Positions 63,185-64,000 of a stretch of 64,000 nucleotides of DNA are shown in pieces; within the stretch, counting starts at the first letter, position 1, and every line of letters begins with the position of its first letter. This DNA is from Petrosia ficiformis (taxonomy: Eukaryota > Porifera > Demospongiae > Haplosclerida > Petrosiidae): positions 51,206,746 through 51,270,745 of the forward strand of contig OX345636.1 in the NCBI GenBank assembly GCA_947044365.1, in the 5' to 3' direction. A model generated the notes under the pieces. That model was not told where the DNA came from. It searched no databases and saw only the letters and a list, made by a program, of their open reading frames with translations. The position numbers and the translations under genes are program-made.

Positions 63185-63578
63185 CTAGCATTCACATATT
63201 CTATCTGTAAAGAATAATAAATAAACAGTATTTTCATCAGTCTCTCACCAGTGAATTGAAAATCAGGTGTCTTGCTATATTTTTTAATTACATCTTCTTT
63301 GCGTAAGTGCTTTTGAACCATTTTCAAGAGGGTAATGTATTTCAATTCTTTCAATACATTAATAATACATTTCCATGTTACTTCGACTCAATCCATCTTG
63401 CCAGGACTTTCTCCAAAACATCCTCCTCAGATGACTCTTGAAGGTATTTTCTTAATTGTTTGCGATAATTGTCATCAACCCTTAATTCTCGTGCAATCTC
63501 TACCCAGTCAGCTGATTTGCTGATGAGCAGCTTGTGAACTTCATATCGTTCTGGGCGTTTCATACGTATCCTTTTACC
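63185..63578 (-). CDS. Death-domain-like protein, 3' exons, with an apparent frameshift
   Basis: Exon 63578-63249 reads KRIRMKRPERYEVHKLLISK, SADWVEIARELRVDDNYRKQ, LRKYLQESSEEDVLEKVLAR, WIESK then TAA. Shifting by one base gives VTWKCIINVLKELKYITLLK and MVQKHLRKEDVIKKYS. Together these six-helix-like pieces have the death-domain pattern (W-x-x-I-A-x-x-L, then x-L-x-x-W-I, then TWK-x-I-I-x-V-L). So the natural reading needs a 1-nt correction near 63378. A donor (ACTG|GTGAGA) and acceptor (tctttacag) lead to a last exon 63204-63185 ending DRICEC and TAG. The 5' part lies beyond the window. Death domains mediate homotypic signalling contacts. Either a pseudogene or a base-call error. Confidence 0.5.
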
Positions 63579-63680
63579 TTTACAATAATGAAAAAACGGT
63601 TTTGTTAACTAAAATTATCAAAAACAATTCGTAGGAGGTCAAACACTAAGTACAATGAATATTGTGGTATGCTGAACCAT

Positions 63681-63846
63681 GCAGTGGTGTGGAAAAAAGC
63701 CAGTCATGCAGGACATTGTCCGATAAATCTAGTGAATGTCCGGTAAATTGAAACTAACTTTTATACTAACTATATGGGAAACAGGACAAGAGTGATGAAA
63801 ATAGGTCAAAATGTCCGGCAGTTGACTCAATGTTTCCACACCCCTG
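63681..63846. mobile_element. MITE family C, copy 2
   Basis: The ends GCAGTGGTGTGGAAA and (inverse) CAGGGGTGTGGAAA are flanked by a perfect direct repeat TGCTGAACCAT (63670-63680, 63847-63857). About 85% identical to 28372-28535. Confidence 0.8.
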
Positions 63847-64000
63847 TGCTGAACCATTGTCACGATGGTATGATAAAAGTAAAATGGAGTGACCACATGT
63901 AAATGTATGCTTCAGCATATCACAGTGGTAAGGGTTTTACACAGTGTGACATTCTTTAACCCTTGACTTCATAGGCGGAGCTGAGGTTTACTGTAGCCAT

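Overview
The window is eukaryotic and metazoan. It is AT-rich, has spliced genes with GT-AG introns, and is packed with tandem repeats and decayed transposons. Everywhere it is saturated with the palindromic word ACATGT (often TACATGTACATGTA). Death-domain, ankyrin and beta-helix-like fragments, a 59-nt intron next to much larger ones, and many decayed DNA transposons suggest an early-branching animal, most probably a demosponge. That assignment is inference; no marker gene fixes it.

The main gene is COP9 signalosome subunit 2 (CSN2/COPS2) on the + strand. I could place 13 coding exons by hand between 25673 and 50949. They encode about 415 residues of a protein that is about 443 residues long in human. 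Exons 1-8 are single copy. Exons 9-13 are present twice in tandem (41752-44983 and 48385-50949), and exons 10-11 a third time (52682-52920). Every copy of exon 11 is damaged differently: copy A is replaced and deleted, copy B carries a 344-bp MITE plus a 2-nt deletion, and copy C has lost 1 nt. The last short exon is not found. The introns hold a 54-bp minisatellite, a 39-bp satellite, a 178-bp array, a 129-bp satellite with a palindromic core, CA repeats, a 1.25-kb tandem duplication, a Tc1/mariner insertion, SINEs and other repeats.

Layout. 1-20000: a minus-strand small ankyrin-type gene with five short exons (19953 down to 2882). Candidate exons of other genes lie inside its introns on both strands (6808-7039 +, 11837-12189 -, 12536-17443 +), with a hAT-like element, MITEs and a SINE. 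20700-22200: fragments of a secreted N-rich, beta-helix-like protein (-). 22990-25050: 5'-truncated LINE reverse transcriptase (-). 25340-53000: CSN2 and its repeats, with a hAT/pogo-like graveyard at 33.4-36.7 kb. 53100-57250: interspersed and tandem repeats and two foldback elements, one a hairpin with arms near 135 nt. 57680-62360: remnants of three transposon proteins (MULE-like, integrase-like, Crypton/DUF3504-like). 63185-63578: a death-domain-like coding region (-) with an apparent frameshift.

Genes that act together: only CSN2 has a recognised cellular role, as a scaffold subunit of the complex that removes Nedd8 from cullins. The rest are small accessory genes or mobile elements. Two explanations compete for the CSN2 mosaic: real tandem duplication with decay, or uncollapsed divergent haplotypes in the assembly.
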